A stretch of DNA of 28,575 bases from NCBI GenBank assembly GCA_964504025.1, contig CAZDCO010000015.1:1-28575 (forward strand), read 5' to 3'. The position numbers were made by a program, and so were the translations under genes. Position 1 is the stretch's first letter; each line of letters opens with the position of its first letter. The notes beneath the pieces are model-generated. The model did not search any database. It saw only the letters and a program-made list of their open reading frames with translations, and was not told the DNA's origin. Below, one piece after another: positions 21,921-28,350 of this stretch. The stretch is from Scatosoma sp964504025 (GTDB taxonomy: Bacteria > Bacillota > Clostridia > Christensenellales > Borkfalkiaceae).

Positions 21921-22718
21921 ATGTATCGCTTAGGCTTTATCGGTTGCGGCAATATGGGCGGCGCGTTGGCGCGCGCGGCGGCAAAGAAAATCGGCGGCGA
22001 AAATATCGCCGTATGCGATCACCGCGCGGCGCACGAACGGGCATTACGAGAAGAGTGTAACACGACGATCTTGACGGACGCGGAAGTCGTCCGACGGAGC
22101 AAGTTCGTCCTGCTCGGCGTGAAGCCGCAAGCCCTCCGAGCCGCGCTCGCCAACCTGACGGAAGCACTCCACGAAAACGAAGACGTCGTACTCGTGAGTA
22201 TGGCGGCAGGCACGACGATCGCACGCATACGCCAACTTGCAGGGCGCAGTACCCTGCCCGTCGTACGCATTATGCCCAACACGCCCGTCTTGGTCGGCAA
22301 AGGCACGATCCCCTATTGCACGGCGGATGTTTGCGAACAGGACGAGGCGGACTTTCTCGACGCGTTTTCGTTGGCAGGCATATTCGATCGGTTAGCGGAA
22401 GAAAAAATGGACGCCGCCACCGCGTTATCGGGGTGCAGCCCTGCATTCGTCTACGCCTTTGCGGAAGCACTCGCCGACGGCGGCGTAGCGTGCGGCGTAC
22501 CGCTCGAAAAAGCGGCTTTATATACCGCGCAAACGCTGTTGGGAGCGGCGGAAATGCTCCTTACCCACGGTCAACCGCGCGATTTAATCGACGCCGTTTG
22601 CAGCCCCGGCGGCGCAACGCTCGCAGGCATGCGCACTTTGGAAGAAGGGGATATGCAAGAGATAGTCAAAAACGCCGTCGTCGCCGCCTATCGCCGCGCG
22701 ACGGAGTTAAATTCCTGA
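21921..22718 (+). CDS. proC: Pyrroline-5-carboxylate reductase
   Basis: A 265-residue enzyme completing proline synthesis by NAD(P)H reduction of pyrroline-5-carboxylate. The Rossmann motif GFIGCGNMGGALA (GxGxxG at residues 8-13) opens the protein. Also seen are VLLGVKPQAL, VVLVSMAAGTTI, VVRIMPNTPVLVGKGT, and the C-terminal dimer/active-site region ALSGCSPAFVYAFAEALADGGVACG and SPGGATLAGMRTLEEG. A strong GAAGGAGGAAGGAG lies just before the ATG. It is last in proBAC and is followed by a hairpin terminator. Confidence 0.97.
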   Translation: MYRLGFIGCGNMGGALARAAAKKIGGENIAVCDHRAAHERALREECNTTILTDAEVVRRSKFVLLGVKPQALRAALANLTEALHENEDVVLVSMAAGTTIARIRQLAGRSTLPVVRIMPNTPVLVGKGTIPYCTADVCEQDEADFLDAFSLAGIFDRLAEEKMDAATALSGCSPAFVYAFAEALADGGVACGVPLEKAALYTAQTLLGAAEMLLTHGQPRDLIDAVCSPGGATLAGMRTLEEGDMQEIVKNAVVAAYRRATELNS

Positions 22719-22739
22719 TTGTTTTCAGAAGAAACGGCA

Positions 22740-22782
22740 GGGGCAGGTATGCGTTCAACGCATACCTGCCCCTATCTTTTTA
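22740..22782. terminator. Shared terminator between proC and the ATP-grasp operon
   Basis: Perfect 14-bp arms (22740-22753 and 22759-22772, core GCAGGTATGCG) around TTCAA, followed by TATCTTTTTA on the plus strand. The same hairpin core occurs at 3388 and 28275. The minus-strand ATP-grasp operon ends at 22791, so it probably uses the other face. Confidence 0.8.
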
Positions 22783-22790
22783 CGTTTTCG

Positions 22791-23567
22791 TTATATGCAG
22801 TCTTTCACGTAGCGGATAAACGTCCGCGCTATATCGATTTCCGAACAGCGGTACAACATTCTCGTACCGGCGGCGTCCTCGATCTCGTTCAATACGAACC
22901 CCGTTTTCGTCGGTAAGAAATCGATCCCCACGAAATCGTAACCGAGCAAGCCGTGCAACCGTTCTACGAGCCGCCGTTGTTCTTCCGTCGGCTCGACGAG
23001 TTCCGCTTCGCCCCCCAACGAATAATTGCTCTTAAAATCTTTCTTCGACGTACGCCGCACCGCCGCCACGACTTTGCCGCCGAGCGCGTACACGCGCGTA
23101 TCCACGCCGAGAATCTCGTTCGGGCGTTGCGCGATATACGCTTCCCGTTCCCGTGGCAACGCCAACGTCGGCGTATTCGCCCAAAACACTTCGCTACCGC
23201 CGTGCCCGTCGCGCGCCTTGACTACGCAAGGGTACTCCCCCTCGTACTCCGTCCAACGCCAAGTGGGTAAAACGGGGATTGCGTGCGCCGTACAAAACCG
23301 ATAGGTTTCCCATTTATCGTTCGCCACGCGCGCCGTTTCCGCGTTGTTGAAAACGCGCACGCCCAAGCTTTGCAGCTGCGCGTTCAACGCAGGCGAGATA
23401 CACCGCACGATCGCAAAGGACGGCAATTCCCCTTGCGGCAATAGGCGTCCGTCGTATATTTGCAGGCGGAGTTCCAGCCCCACCTCTTCGGCTTCCCGTT
23501 GCAGGCGGTCGATAAACCAAGCGTTCCGCACCGCGCCGATATCGTCGTATATCAACCAACCTTTCAT
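22791..23567 (-). CDS. RimK-like ATP-grasp protein, second of a tandem pair
   Basis: A 258-residue protein starting MKGWLIYDDIGAVRNAWFID. Its ATG overlaps the upstream gene's stop by 4 nt; earlier in-frame codons are antisense-like sequence over that gene. The ATP-grasp fold is visible from NDKWETYRF, YPCVVKARDGHGGSEVFW (nucleotide lysine and glycine loop), IAQRPNEILGVDTRVYALGGKVVAAVRRTSKKDFKSN, then YDFVGIDFLPTKTGFVLNEIEDAAGTRM. Where family members have an E-x-N metal motif this one reads E-x-E (NEIEDA), so its metal site is altered or its chemistry differs. These enzymes join an acyl phosphate to an amine; the substrate here is unknown. It is shorter in the linker than its partner and only distantly similar to it. 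Confidence 0.85.
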   Translation of the reverse strand: MKGWLIYDDIGAVRNAWFIDRLQREAEEVGLELRLQIYDGRLLPQGELPSFAIVRCISPALNAQLQSLGVRVFNNAETARVANDKWETYRFCTAHAIPVLPTWRWTEYEGEYPCVVKARDGHGGSEVFWANTPTLALPREREAYIAQRPNEILGVDTRVYALGGKVVAAVRRTSKKDFKSNYSLGGEAELVEPTEEQRRLVERLHGLLGYDFVGIDFLPTKTGFVLNEIEDAAGTRMLYRCSEIDIARTFIRYVKDCI

Positions 23568-24430
23568 ACGCGCCCCCGAATGTACCGCAAAATGCGCTCG
23601 CCAACGTCCACGCCCGTAATATCCAACGTACTCTTGAAATGGGGGTTGGAATTGACTTCGCAAACGAGTGGCGAACCGTCGTCGTCGAACAAAACGTCCA
23701 CGCCGGCAAAGTCCGCTCCCACCGCGCGACAGGCGCGCACGGCAAGCGTCGCCGTTTCGTCGGTGATACGGGCAATCGTGCCCCTGCCGCCGTTCGTGAT
23801 ATTCGATCGAAAGTCCCGTTCGTTCACCCGTTCGATCGCACATACCGCCTCGTCGCCCACGACGTTCACGCGAATATCCCTGCCGCGACTTGCGGCGACG
23901 AACCGTTGCAACAGCAAGTCTTTCCCCGACGACGCTGCGATCTTCTCTTCCGCCGCCGCGCGGTCTTGCAAGAGATACACCTGCGCCCCGAACGATCCGT
24001 ACGCTTCTTTAAGCACCATCGGATAGCCGAGTGCGCGCTCCGCCTCGTCCAAAAACCGCCAAGATGTATACCCCACCGACGGGAAAGTCTTGGGCACGAG
24101 GAAGGTTTCGGGGGTGGGAATATCCGCCGCCTGCAACGCGAGCGCGGTCAAGATCTTGTTATCGCAAGCCTCTACCGCCGCCGCCGAATTGAACAGCCGT
24201 ACGCCCAGCCGTTCCAACCGCCGCGCGAGGTAGACGTCCTTGTCCCAAAACAGCGCGAATTGCGGCAACGACGGCGTTTTTTTGTCCGATTGCAACGACG
24301 AGAGCAATTCGTCGTTCGTTTTTACCTCCAACGACGCGCCGACGACGCGACAGGCGTTACGGAGCAAGTCATAGAGTTCTTGAAATTTTTGCGTACGCAG
24401 GTACGCGTTGACGACTAACCAACCGCGCAT
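23564..24430 (-). CDS. RimK-like ATP-grasp protein, first of a tandem pair
   Basis: A 288-residue protein starting MRGWLVVNAYLRTQKFQELYD at 24430, with GGGAGG about 5 bp upstream. The N-terminal domain resembles the preATP-grasp domain of RimK-type ligases (FWDKDVYLARRLERLGVRLFNSAAAVEACDNK). Then come the ATP-grasp elements YPMVLKEAYGSFGAQVYLL, LLLQRFVAASRGRDIRVNVVGDEAVCAIER, and FAGVDVLFDDDGSPLVCEVNSNPHFKS, which keeps the D...E-x-N metal ligands. RimK relatives add glutamate or other amino acids to proteins or small molecules. No precursor peptide, methyltransferase or other pathway gene lies beside the pair. Substrate unknown. Confidence 0.88.
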   Translation of the reverse strand: MRGWLVVNAYLRTQKFQELYDLLRNACRVVGASLEVKTNDELLSSLQSDKKTPSLPQFALFWDKDVYLARRLERLGVRLFNSAAAVEACDNKILTALALQAADIPTPETFLVPKTFPSVGYTSWRFLDEAERALGYPMVLKEAYGSFGAQVYLLQDRAAAEEKIAASSGKDLLLQRFVAASRGRDIRVNVVGDEAVCAIERVNERDFRSNITNGGRGTIARITDETATLAVRACRAVGADFAGVDVLFDDDGSPLVCEVNSNPHFKSTLDITGVDVGERILRYIRGRV

Positions 24431-24452
24431 ACCGTCCTCCCGTTTTTTCTTT

Positions 24453-24481
24453 ATTGTACCGCGTTTTGCAAAAAAAAGCAA
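24453..24481 (-). promoter_or_regulatory. Promoter of the ATP-grasp pair
   Basis: Minus strand: TTGCTT (24476-24481), 17-bp spacer, TACAAT (24453-24458). Confidence 0.6.
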
Positions 24482-24518
24482 TTCTTTACGGGGTTTATCC
24501 AAATAATTCTCTAAAAGC

Positions 24519-24547
24519 TTGTGTTTTTGCGAGAAATTTGATATAAT
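24519..24547 (+). promoter_or_regulatory. Upstream promoter P1 of the two-component operon
   Basis: TTGTGT (24519-24524), 17-bp spacer, perfect TATAAT (24542-24547). It lies upstream of the response-regulator half-sites and could give basal expression. Confidence 0.5.
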
Positions 24548-24578
24548 TTGAGTATGATTTCGCGCAAAACCGTACGAT

Positions 24579-24606
24579 TTTACATTTTATTAACAATCTT
24601 CTAACA
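24579..24606 (+). promoter_or_regulatory. Three 11-bp-phased TTAACA-type half-sites (response regulator operator)
   Basis: TTTACA (24579), TTAACA (24590) and CTAACA (24601) start exactly 11 bp apart, one helical turn, on the same strand. This matches the direct-repeat architecture of OmpR/PhoB-family operators, in particular the TT(A/C/T)ACA-N5 boxes of Bacillus PhoP. It lies between P1 and a TATACT -10 (24627) that lacks a good -35, the arrangement expected of an activated promoter. Confidence 0.65.
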
Positions 24607-24626
24607 ATTTAGAGAAACGGCGCGCG

Positions 24627-24632
24627 TATACT
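24627..24632 (+). promoter_or_regulatory. -10 box of the activator-dependent promoter P2
   Basis: TATACT with no recognisable -35 at 16-18 bp (ACAATT at 17 bp). The phased half-sites end 20 bp upstream. The first gene starts at 24664 with GGGAGG in front. Confidence 0.5.
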
Positions 24633-24663
24633 GTAACGGAGAAAAATGGGAGGGATCGGTAGT

Positions 24664-25335
24664 ATGATTAAAATTCTCGTAGCGGAAGACGACAGAGATC
24701 TGAACAAATACGTTTGTATCAGTTTGCGCGGCAGCGGTTACGAAGCCGTCGGCTGTTACGACGGCGCGGAAGCGTTGGCGCAAATGGAAACGACGAAGTT
24801 CGATATGCTGCTTACCGATATTATGATGCCGAACGTAGACGGGTTCGAGTTAGCGGAAAGCGTGCGCGCTATGGACATTTCCATGCCCATCATTTTTATG
24901 TCCGCCAAGGACGATAAAACCTCGAAAATGCTCGGCTACCGCTTGGGCATAGACGACTACGTTACCAAGCCGTTTGATATGGACGTGCTGACATTGAAAA
25001 TCAACGCCCTCTTGCGCCGGGCGAAAATACAAAACGAACGGCAGCTTTCAGTGGGCAACCTGACCATGAACGCGGAAGAACGCACCGCGACCGTGAACGG
25101 CGAAGAAATTCCTTTGACCGTGCGCGAATTCGACCTGCTGTTCAAGTTTTTATCCTATCCGAAAAAGACGTTCACCCGTTCCGCACTCATGGACGAATTT
25201 TGGGACTACGACTCGTCCGCGACGTCGCGAACGGTAGACGTATATATGGCGAAGCTCCGCGAAAAGACGGCGGCGTGCGACGGGTTCGAGATCGTTACCG
25301 TGCACGGTTTAGGCTATAAGGCGGTACTCAAATGA
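24664..25335 (+). CDS. OmpR/PhoB-family response regulator
   Basis: A 223-residue DNA-binding response regulator. Receiver domain residues 1 to about 118: acidic pair in VAEDDRDL, phosphoacceptor D52 in LLTDIMMPNVDG, switch Ser in IIFMSAKD and K102 in VTKPFD. A winged-helix domain follows (LTVREFDLLFKFLSYPKKTFTRSALMDEFW...SRTVDVYMAKLREK...IVTVHGLGYKAVL), the OmpR/PhoB type. The ATG at 24664 is chosen over one six codons earlier because of receiver alignment and the GGGAGG position. It overlaps the kinase gene by 4 nt. The phased half-sites just upstream suggest it controls its own operon. Confidence 0.95.
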   Translation: MIKILVAEDDRDLNKYVCISLRGSGYEAVGCYDGAEALAQMETTKFDMLLTDIMMPNVDGFELAESVRAMDISMPIIFMSAKDDKTSKMLGYRLGIDDYVTKPFDMDVLTLKINALLRRAKIQNERQLSVGNLTMNAEERTATVNGEEIPLTVREFDLLFKFLSYPKKTFTRSALMDEFWDYDSSATSRTVDVYMAKLREKTAACDGFEIVTVHGLGYKAVLK

Positions 25336-26384
25336 AAGGACAACGCTCCCGTTGGTTACGCGCGATTACGCGCAGCTTGCTGTTCTTCGTCCTGATCGCG
25401 TTCACCATTCAAATCGCCGTACTCGCGTACGATTATATTATCGAACGCACGCAAAACAACGGACTGATCGCCCTCTTAATGCTGATCGTGATCGTGATTT
25501 TGTCCGCCCTGTGCGTGCTCGTGGACACGTTGCGAAGACGGCACACGATCGAACGCCCGTTGTTAGAAATTTTAGACGCGACGAAGCGGATCGCCACGGG
25601 CGATTTCTCCGTGCGGTTGGACGTGAAACACCCTTACGGCAAGTATACCGATTTCGACGTCATCATGGAAAACGTCAATACCCTCGCGGCGGAGTTGGGC
25701 AAGAGCGAAGTGCTGAAAACGGACTTTATCTCCAACGTCTCGCACGAGTTGAAAACTCCCCTCGCCGTCATCAAGAACTACGCGGAGTTGTTAAAGCGCG
25801 ACGATTTAGACGGGGAAACGCGCGCGAAGTACGCGCAAACGTTGCAACGCGCCGCGTTGCGCCTGTCCGACCTCGTTACCGATATTTTGAAATTGAACAA
25901 GCTGGAAAATCAAGAAATTAAGCCCGAATTTCAAACCTTTTCACTGACGGAAGCGTTGGCACAGGCGGTGATCGCCTACGAGGATATCGCCGAAAGAAAG
26001 GGGTTGACGTTCGATTGCGATTTAGAGGAGGTTACCATCTATTCCGCACCCGGTCTGTTGGAACTCGTTTGGAATAATCTGTTGTCCAACGCCGTCAAAT
26101 TTACCGAAAGCGGCGGCGTCGTCAGGGTGCGCGTACGCACGCACGGCAAACAGGCGATCGTCGAAGTGTCGGATAGCGGTTGCGGCATTTCCCCCGAAAC
26201 GGGCGCGCATATCTTTGAAAAATTTTATCAGGGCGATACCTCCCATTCGGGCGAGGGCAACGGTTTGGGCTTGCCGCTCGTCAAGAAGGTAATCGATATC
26301 CTCGGCGGTGAAATTTCCGTGCAAAGCGAAAAAAACAAGGGCAGCACGTTCACCGTCGCCCTGCAAGGTGTTATCTATGCGTAA
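25332..26384 (+). CDS. Membrane sensor histidine kinase
   Basis: A 350-residue kinase. Two transmembrane helices (about residues 13-33 and 44-66) are joined by a loop of only about 10 residues (DYIIERTQNNG), too small for an extracellular sensor domain, so it probably senses within the membrane or through a partner. A HAMP-like linker runs to about residue 120. The phosphoaccepting histidine is H138 in NVSHELKTPLAVI. The ATPase domain has NNLLSNAVKF (N), VSDSGCGIS (G1), FEKFYQGD (F) and GEGNGLGLPLV (G2). The ATG overlaps the regulator stop (ATGA), and the next gene starts inside its last codons. Confidence 0.95.
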   Translation: MKGQRSRWLRAITRSLLFFVLIAFTIQIAVLAYDYIIERTQNNGLIALLMLIVIVILSALCVLVDTLRRRHTIERPLLEILDATKRIATGDFSVRLDVKHPYGKYTDFDVIMENVNTLAAELGKSEVLKTDFISNVSHELKTPLAVIKNYAELLKRDDLDGETRAKYAQTLQRAALRLSDLVTDILKLNKLENQEIKPEFQTFSLTEALAQAVIAYEDIAERKGLTFDCDLEEVTIYSAPGLLELVWNNLLSNAVKFTESGGVVRVRVRTHGKQAIVEVSDSGCGISPETGAHIFEKFYQGDTSHSGEGNGLGLPLVKKVIDILGGEISVQSEKNKGSTFTVALQGVIYA

Positions 26385-27354
26385 AGAATTTTGGTTAAAC
26401 GTATGGCGAGGCTTTCTCCGTAAGGGGAACGCGCTCGTCCAAGTCCTGAAACAACCGCCGACGTGGTTGCAGGTCGTCAACTTTATCGTTACGCCGATCA
26501 GTTGCGCAGGCGCGATCGTCTTGGCGGCGTTGCAAACGGAAAACGTCTTACTCGACGTGCTGTCGTACGTAGCGTACGCCGTCGCCGCGTTATCCCTCGC
26601 CTATACCGTCTATTTGCTGATCCCCCTGTTCCCGAAAATCAAACGTCGGTTTATCGCCGAAGCGGAAAAACGGGAGTTCACCCATACACTGTTGCGGAAT
26701 TATAGCTTCCGCACGATCGTATTCACTTGCGGTTCGTTTTGTATGAGTATCGCGTTCGCCGTTTTGAACGCATACCGCGGTTTGGTGTTGCAGTCCGTTT
26801 GGTTCGGCGCGCTGGGCGCGTACTACTTATGTCTTGCGCTGTTGCGCGGCGGCGTATTGCTCTTTCATAAGCATAAACGGCAGGGCAAGCATATCACGGA
26901 AGAGAACCTCGCCCACGCGGAAGCGAGAAGCTACCGCGATTGCGGCATCGCGCTGTTCGTCCTGAACGCCGCGTTGTCCTCGGCAATCGCGCAGATGATC
27001 TTCGACGGGCAAACGTTCTATTACGCCGACTGGACGATTTTCGCGCACGCGGCGTACGCGTTCTATAAAATTACCATGGCGATCTATAACGCGTTCAAGG
27101 CGAAAAAACAGGACGATTTAACCGTCCAAGCCGTGCGCAACGCCAACCTTATCGACGCGATAGTATCTATCCTCGCCCTGCAAACCGCACTCCTGACGAC
27201 GTTCACGACGGACGGCGCGGTGAACATTTCCTCCTTCAATACGCTGACGGGGCTTGCCGTGTGCGGCTTCTCGATCGGCTTGGCGGTCGTCATGATCGTT
27301 ACGGGCAACAAGCAAATGAAAAAAACACGTTTGGAGAATACGACGAATGAGTAA
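26377..27354 (+). CDS. Predicted eight-helix membrane protein linked to the two-component system
   Basis: I do not recognise the family. It is 325 residues long. The start MRKEFWLNVWRGFLRKG at 26377 is chosen because AAGGTG lies 6 bp upstream; it overlaps the kinase gene by 8 nt. About eight hydrophobic segments are visible, including VVNFIVTPISCAGAIVLAAL, VLSYVAYAVAALSLAYTVYLL, IVFTCGSFCMSIAFAVLNAY, WFGALGAYYLCLALLRGGVLLF, IFAHAAYAFYKITMAIYNAF and LTGLAVCGFSIGLAVVMIV. A basic cytoplasmic loop (FHKHKRQGKHITEENLAHAEARSYRD) sits in the middle. The coupled position suggests a sensor partner or an effector of the system; a transporter cannot be excluded. Confidence 0.8.
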   Translation: MRKEFWLNVWRGFLRKGNALVQVLKQPPTWLQVVNFIVTPISCAGAIVLAALQTENVLLDVLSYVAYAVAALSLAYTVYLLIPLFPKIKRRFIAEAEKREFTHTLLRNYSFRTIVFTCGSFCMSIAFAVLNAYRGLVLQSVWFGALGAYYLCLALLRGGVLLFHKHKRQGKHITEENLAHAEARSYRDCGIALFVLNAALSSAIAQMIFDGQTFYYADWTIFAHAAYAFYKITMAIYNAFKAKKQDDLTVQAVRNANLIDAIVSILALQTALLTTFTTDGAVNISSFNTLTGLAVCGFSIGLAVVMIVTGNKQMKKTRLENTTNE

Positions 27355-27724
27355 CGATAAATTTCAATATACGTACAGCGCGCCCACGGAAGAGGAGCGC
27401 AAAGAGATCGCAAGCATACGCAAACAATACGCGCCTGCGGCGGAAGAAACTCCCCTCGAACGGCTGCGCAAACTCAATCGAAAAGTGAAAACGCTCCCCC
27501 TCGCCGTGGCGTTGGGGCTGGGAATCGGCGGCGTGCTGTTGTTCGGCGTGGGTTTGACGATGGTGTTGGAATGGGCGTTGCCCGTCTACGGCGTGGCGGT
27601 TGCCGCACTCGGCGCGATCCCGACGGGGCTTGCCTATCCCGTGCACCAAGCGTTGTTGCGGCGCGGTAAAAAGAAGTACGGCGCGGAGATTTTGCAGCTG
27701 AGTGAAAAGATCCTCGGCGAGTAA
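27347..27724 (+). CDS. Small two-helix membrane protein, paralog A
   Basis: A 125-residue protein whose ATG overlaps the preceding gene by 8 nt, with GGAG 9 bp upstream. A charged N-terminus (EEERKEIASIRKQYAPAAEETPLERLRKLNRKVK) is followed by two membrane helices (ALGLGIGGVLLFGVGLTMV and YGVAVAALGAIPTGLAYPV) and a basic then amphipathic tail (LLRRGKKKYGAEILQLSEKILGE). It is clearly related to the product at 27905, sharing R-x-K core, helix-helix layout and the KKKYxxEIxxLSxxIL end. Similar unnamed small membrane proteins are common in Clostridia; function unknown. Confidence 0.82.
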   Translation: MSNDKFQYTYSAPTEEERKEIASIRKQYAPAAEETPLERLRKLNRKVKTLPLAVALGLGIGGVLLFGVGLTMVLEWALPVYGVAVAALGAIPTGLAYPVHQALLRRGKKKYGAEILQLSEKILGE

Positions 27725-27754
27725 CGACGACGAAAAAACGGAATAGAAAAAAAT

Positions 27755-27795
27755 GCCGATCTGCACAAAAAAAAACGCGTAGGTCGGCTATTTTT
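27755..27795 (+). terminator. Terminator of the two-component operon
   Basis: GCCGATCTGC (27755-27764) pairs with GTAGGTCGGC (27779-27788) over 10 bp with two G-U pairs, followed by TTTTT. The tract overlaps the first response-regulator half-site. Confidence 0.65.
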
Positions 27796-27831
27796 ACAAA
27801 ACGCTTACAAAAGGCTTGCAAACCGTTTACT
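27794..27831 (+). promoter_or_regulatory. Four 11-bp-phased TTACA half-sites (response regulator operator)
   Basis: TTACA (27794), TTACA (27805), TTGCA (27816) and TTACT (27827) begin exactly 11 bp apart on one strand. The same element type precedes the two-component operon 3.2 kb upstream. A long inverted repeat, CAAAACGCT (27797-27805) with AGCGTTTTG (27839-27847), overlaps it. A -10 box TATACT (27863-27868) follows with no good -35, consistent with activation. Confidence 0.68.
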
Positions 27832-27904
27832 TTATTTTAGCGTTTTGCAAACATCGGTATCGTATACTATATATGTAAATCAAATCAAGGAGATATAAAA
27901 AATT

Positions 27905-28246
27905 ATGAACAACGAAAAGAAAATCGTAGAAAAAATCCGCACGGACTATGAAGAACGCCAAACCACGAAGCTGGACGAATTGAAGTCGCTTGACAAGCGT
28001 GTAAAACGCCCTGCCGATATTTTCGCGTATACCTACGGCGTCGTCGGCGCGCTCGTGTTGGGCTTCGGTATGTGTATGGCTATGCAGGTAATCTTCTCTG
28101 CTATGGCTTGGGGAATCGTAATCGGCGTAGCGGGTATCGCTATGGTATGCACGACCTATCCTATCTATAAGACGATTTTGAAAACGCGCAAGAAAAAATA
28201 CGCGCAAGAAATTTTCGCCCTTTCCGATAGCATTTTGCACGAATAA
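27905..28246 (+). CDS. Small two-helix membrane protein, paralog B
   Basis: A 113-residue protein related to that at 27347. The charged N-terminus NNEKKIVEKIRTDYEERQTTKLDELKSLDKRVKRPADIF leads to two membrane helices (YGVVGALVLGFGMCMAMQVIF and WGIVIGVAGIAMVCTTYPIY) and the tail KTRKKKYAQEIFALSDSILHE. AAGGAG lies 12 bp before the ATG. Unlike paralog A it has its own promoter, preceded by four phased response-regulator half-sites, so it is a likely target of the two-component system. Its codon use is slightly richer in A/T than the upstream operon. Function unknown. Confidence 0.88.
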   Translation: MNNEKKIVEKIRTDYEERQTTKLDELKSLDKRVKRPADIFAYTYGVVGALVLGFGMCMAMQVIFSAMAWGIVIGVAGIAMVCTTYPIYKTILKTRKKKYAQEIFALSDSILHE

Positions 28247-28274
28247 GAACTATCCTTCTTCCCTTACGATCAGT

Positions 28275-28347
28275 GGCAGGTACGCACTCAACGCATACCT
28301 GCCCCTTTTATTTTATATGAAATTGTCTTTACCAAGCCGTCGGCACG
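28275..28347. repeat. Hairpin terminator and 3'-UTR of the LRR gene, second copy at 3388
   Basis: The hairpin GGCAGGTACGC/GCATACCTGCC is followed on the plus strand by CCTTTTATTTTAT, so it can terminate the small membrane gene (stop 28246). On the minus strand it lies beyond the LRR gene stop. The rest of this stretch up to 28347 is repeated at 3388-3459. Confidence 0.75.
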
Positions 28348-28350
28348 CCG

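Noticed and set aside
23568..23843. 92-codon N-terminal extension of the second ATP-grasp gene
   Set aside because: It overlaps the upstream gene in another frame and reads as Arg/Cys-rich nonsense; the ATG at 23567 overlaps the upstream stop, a normal coupling.
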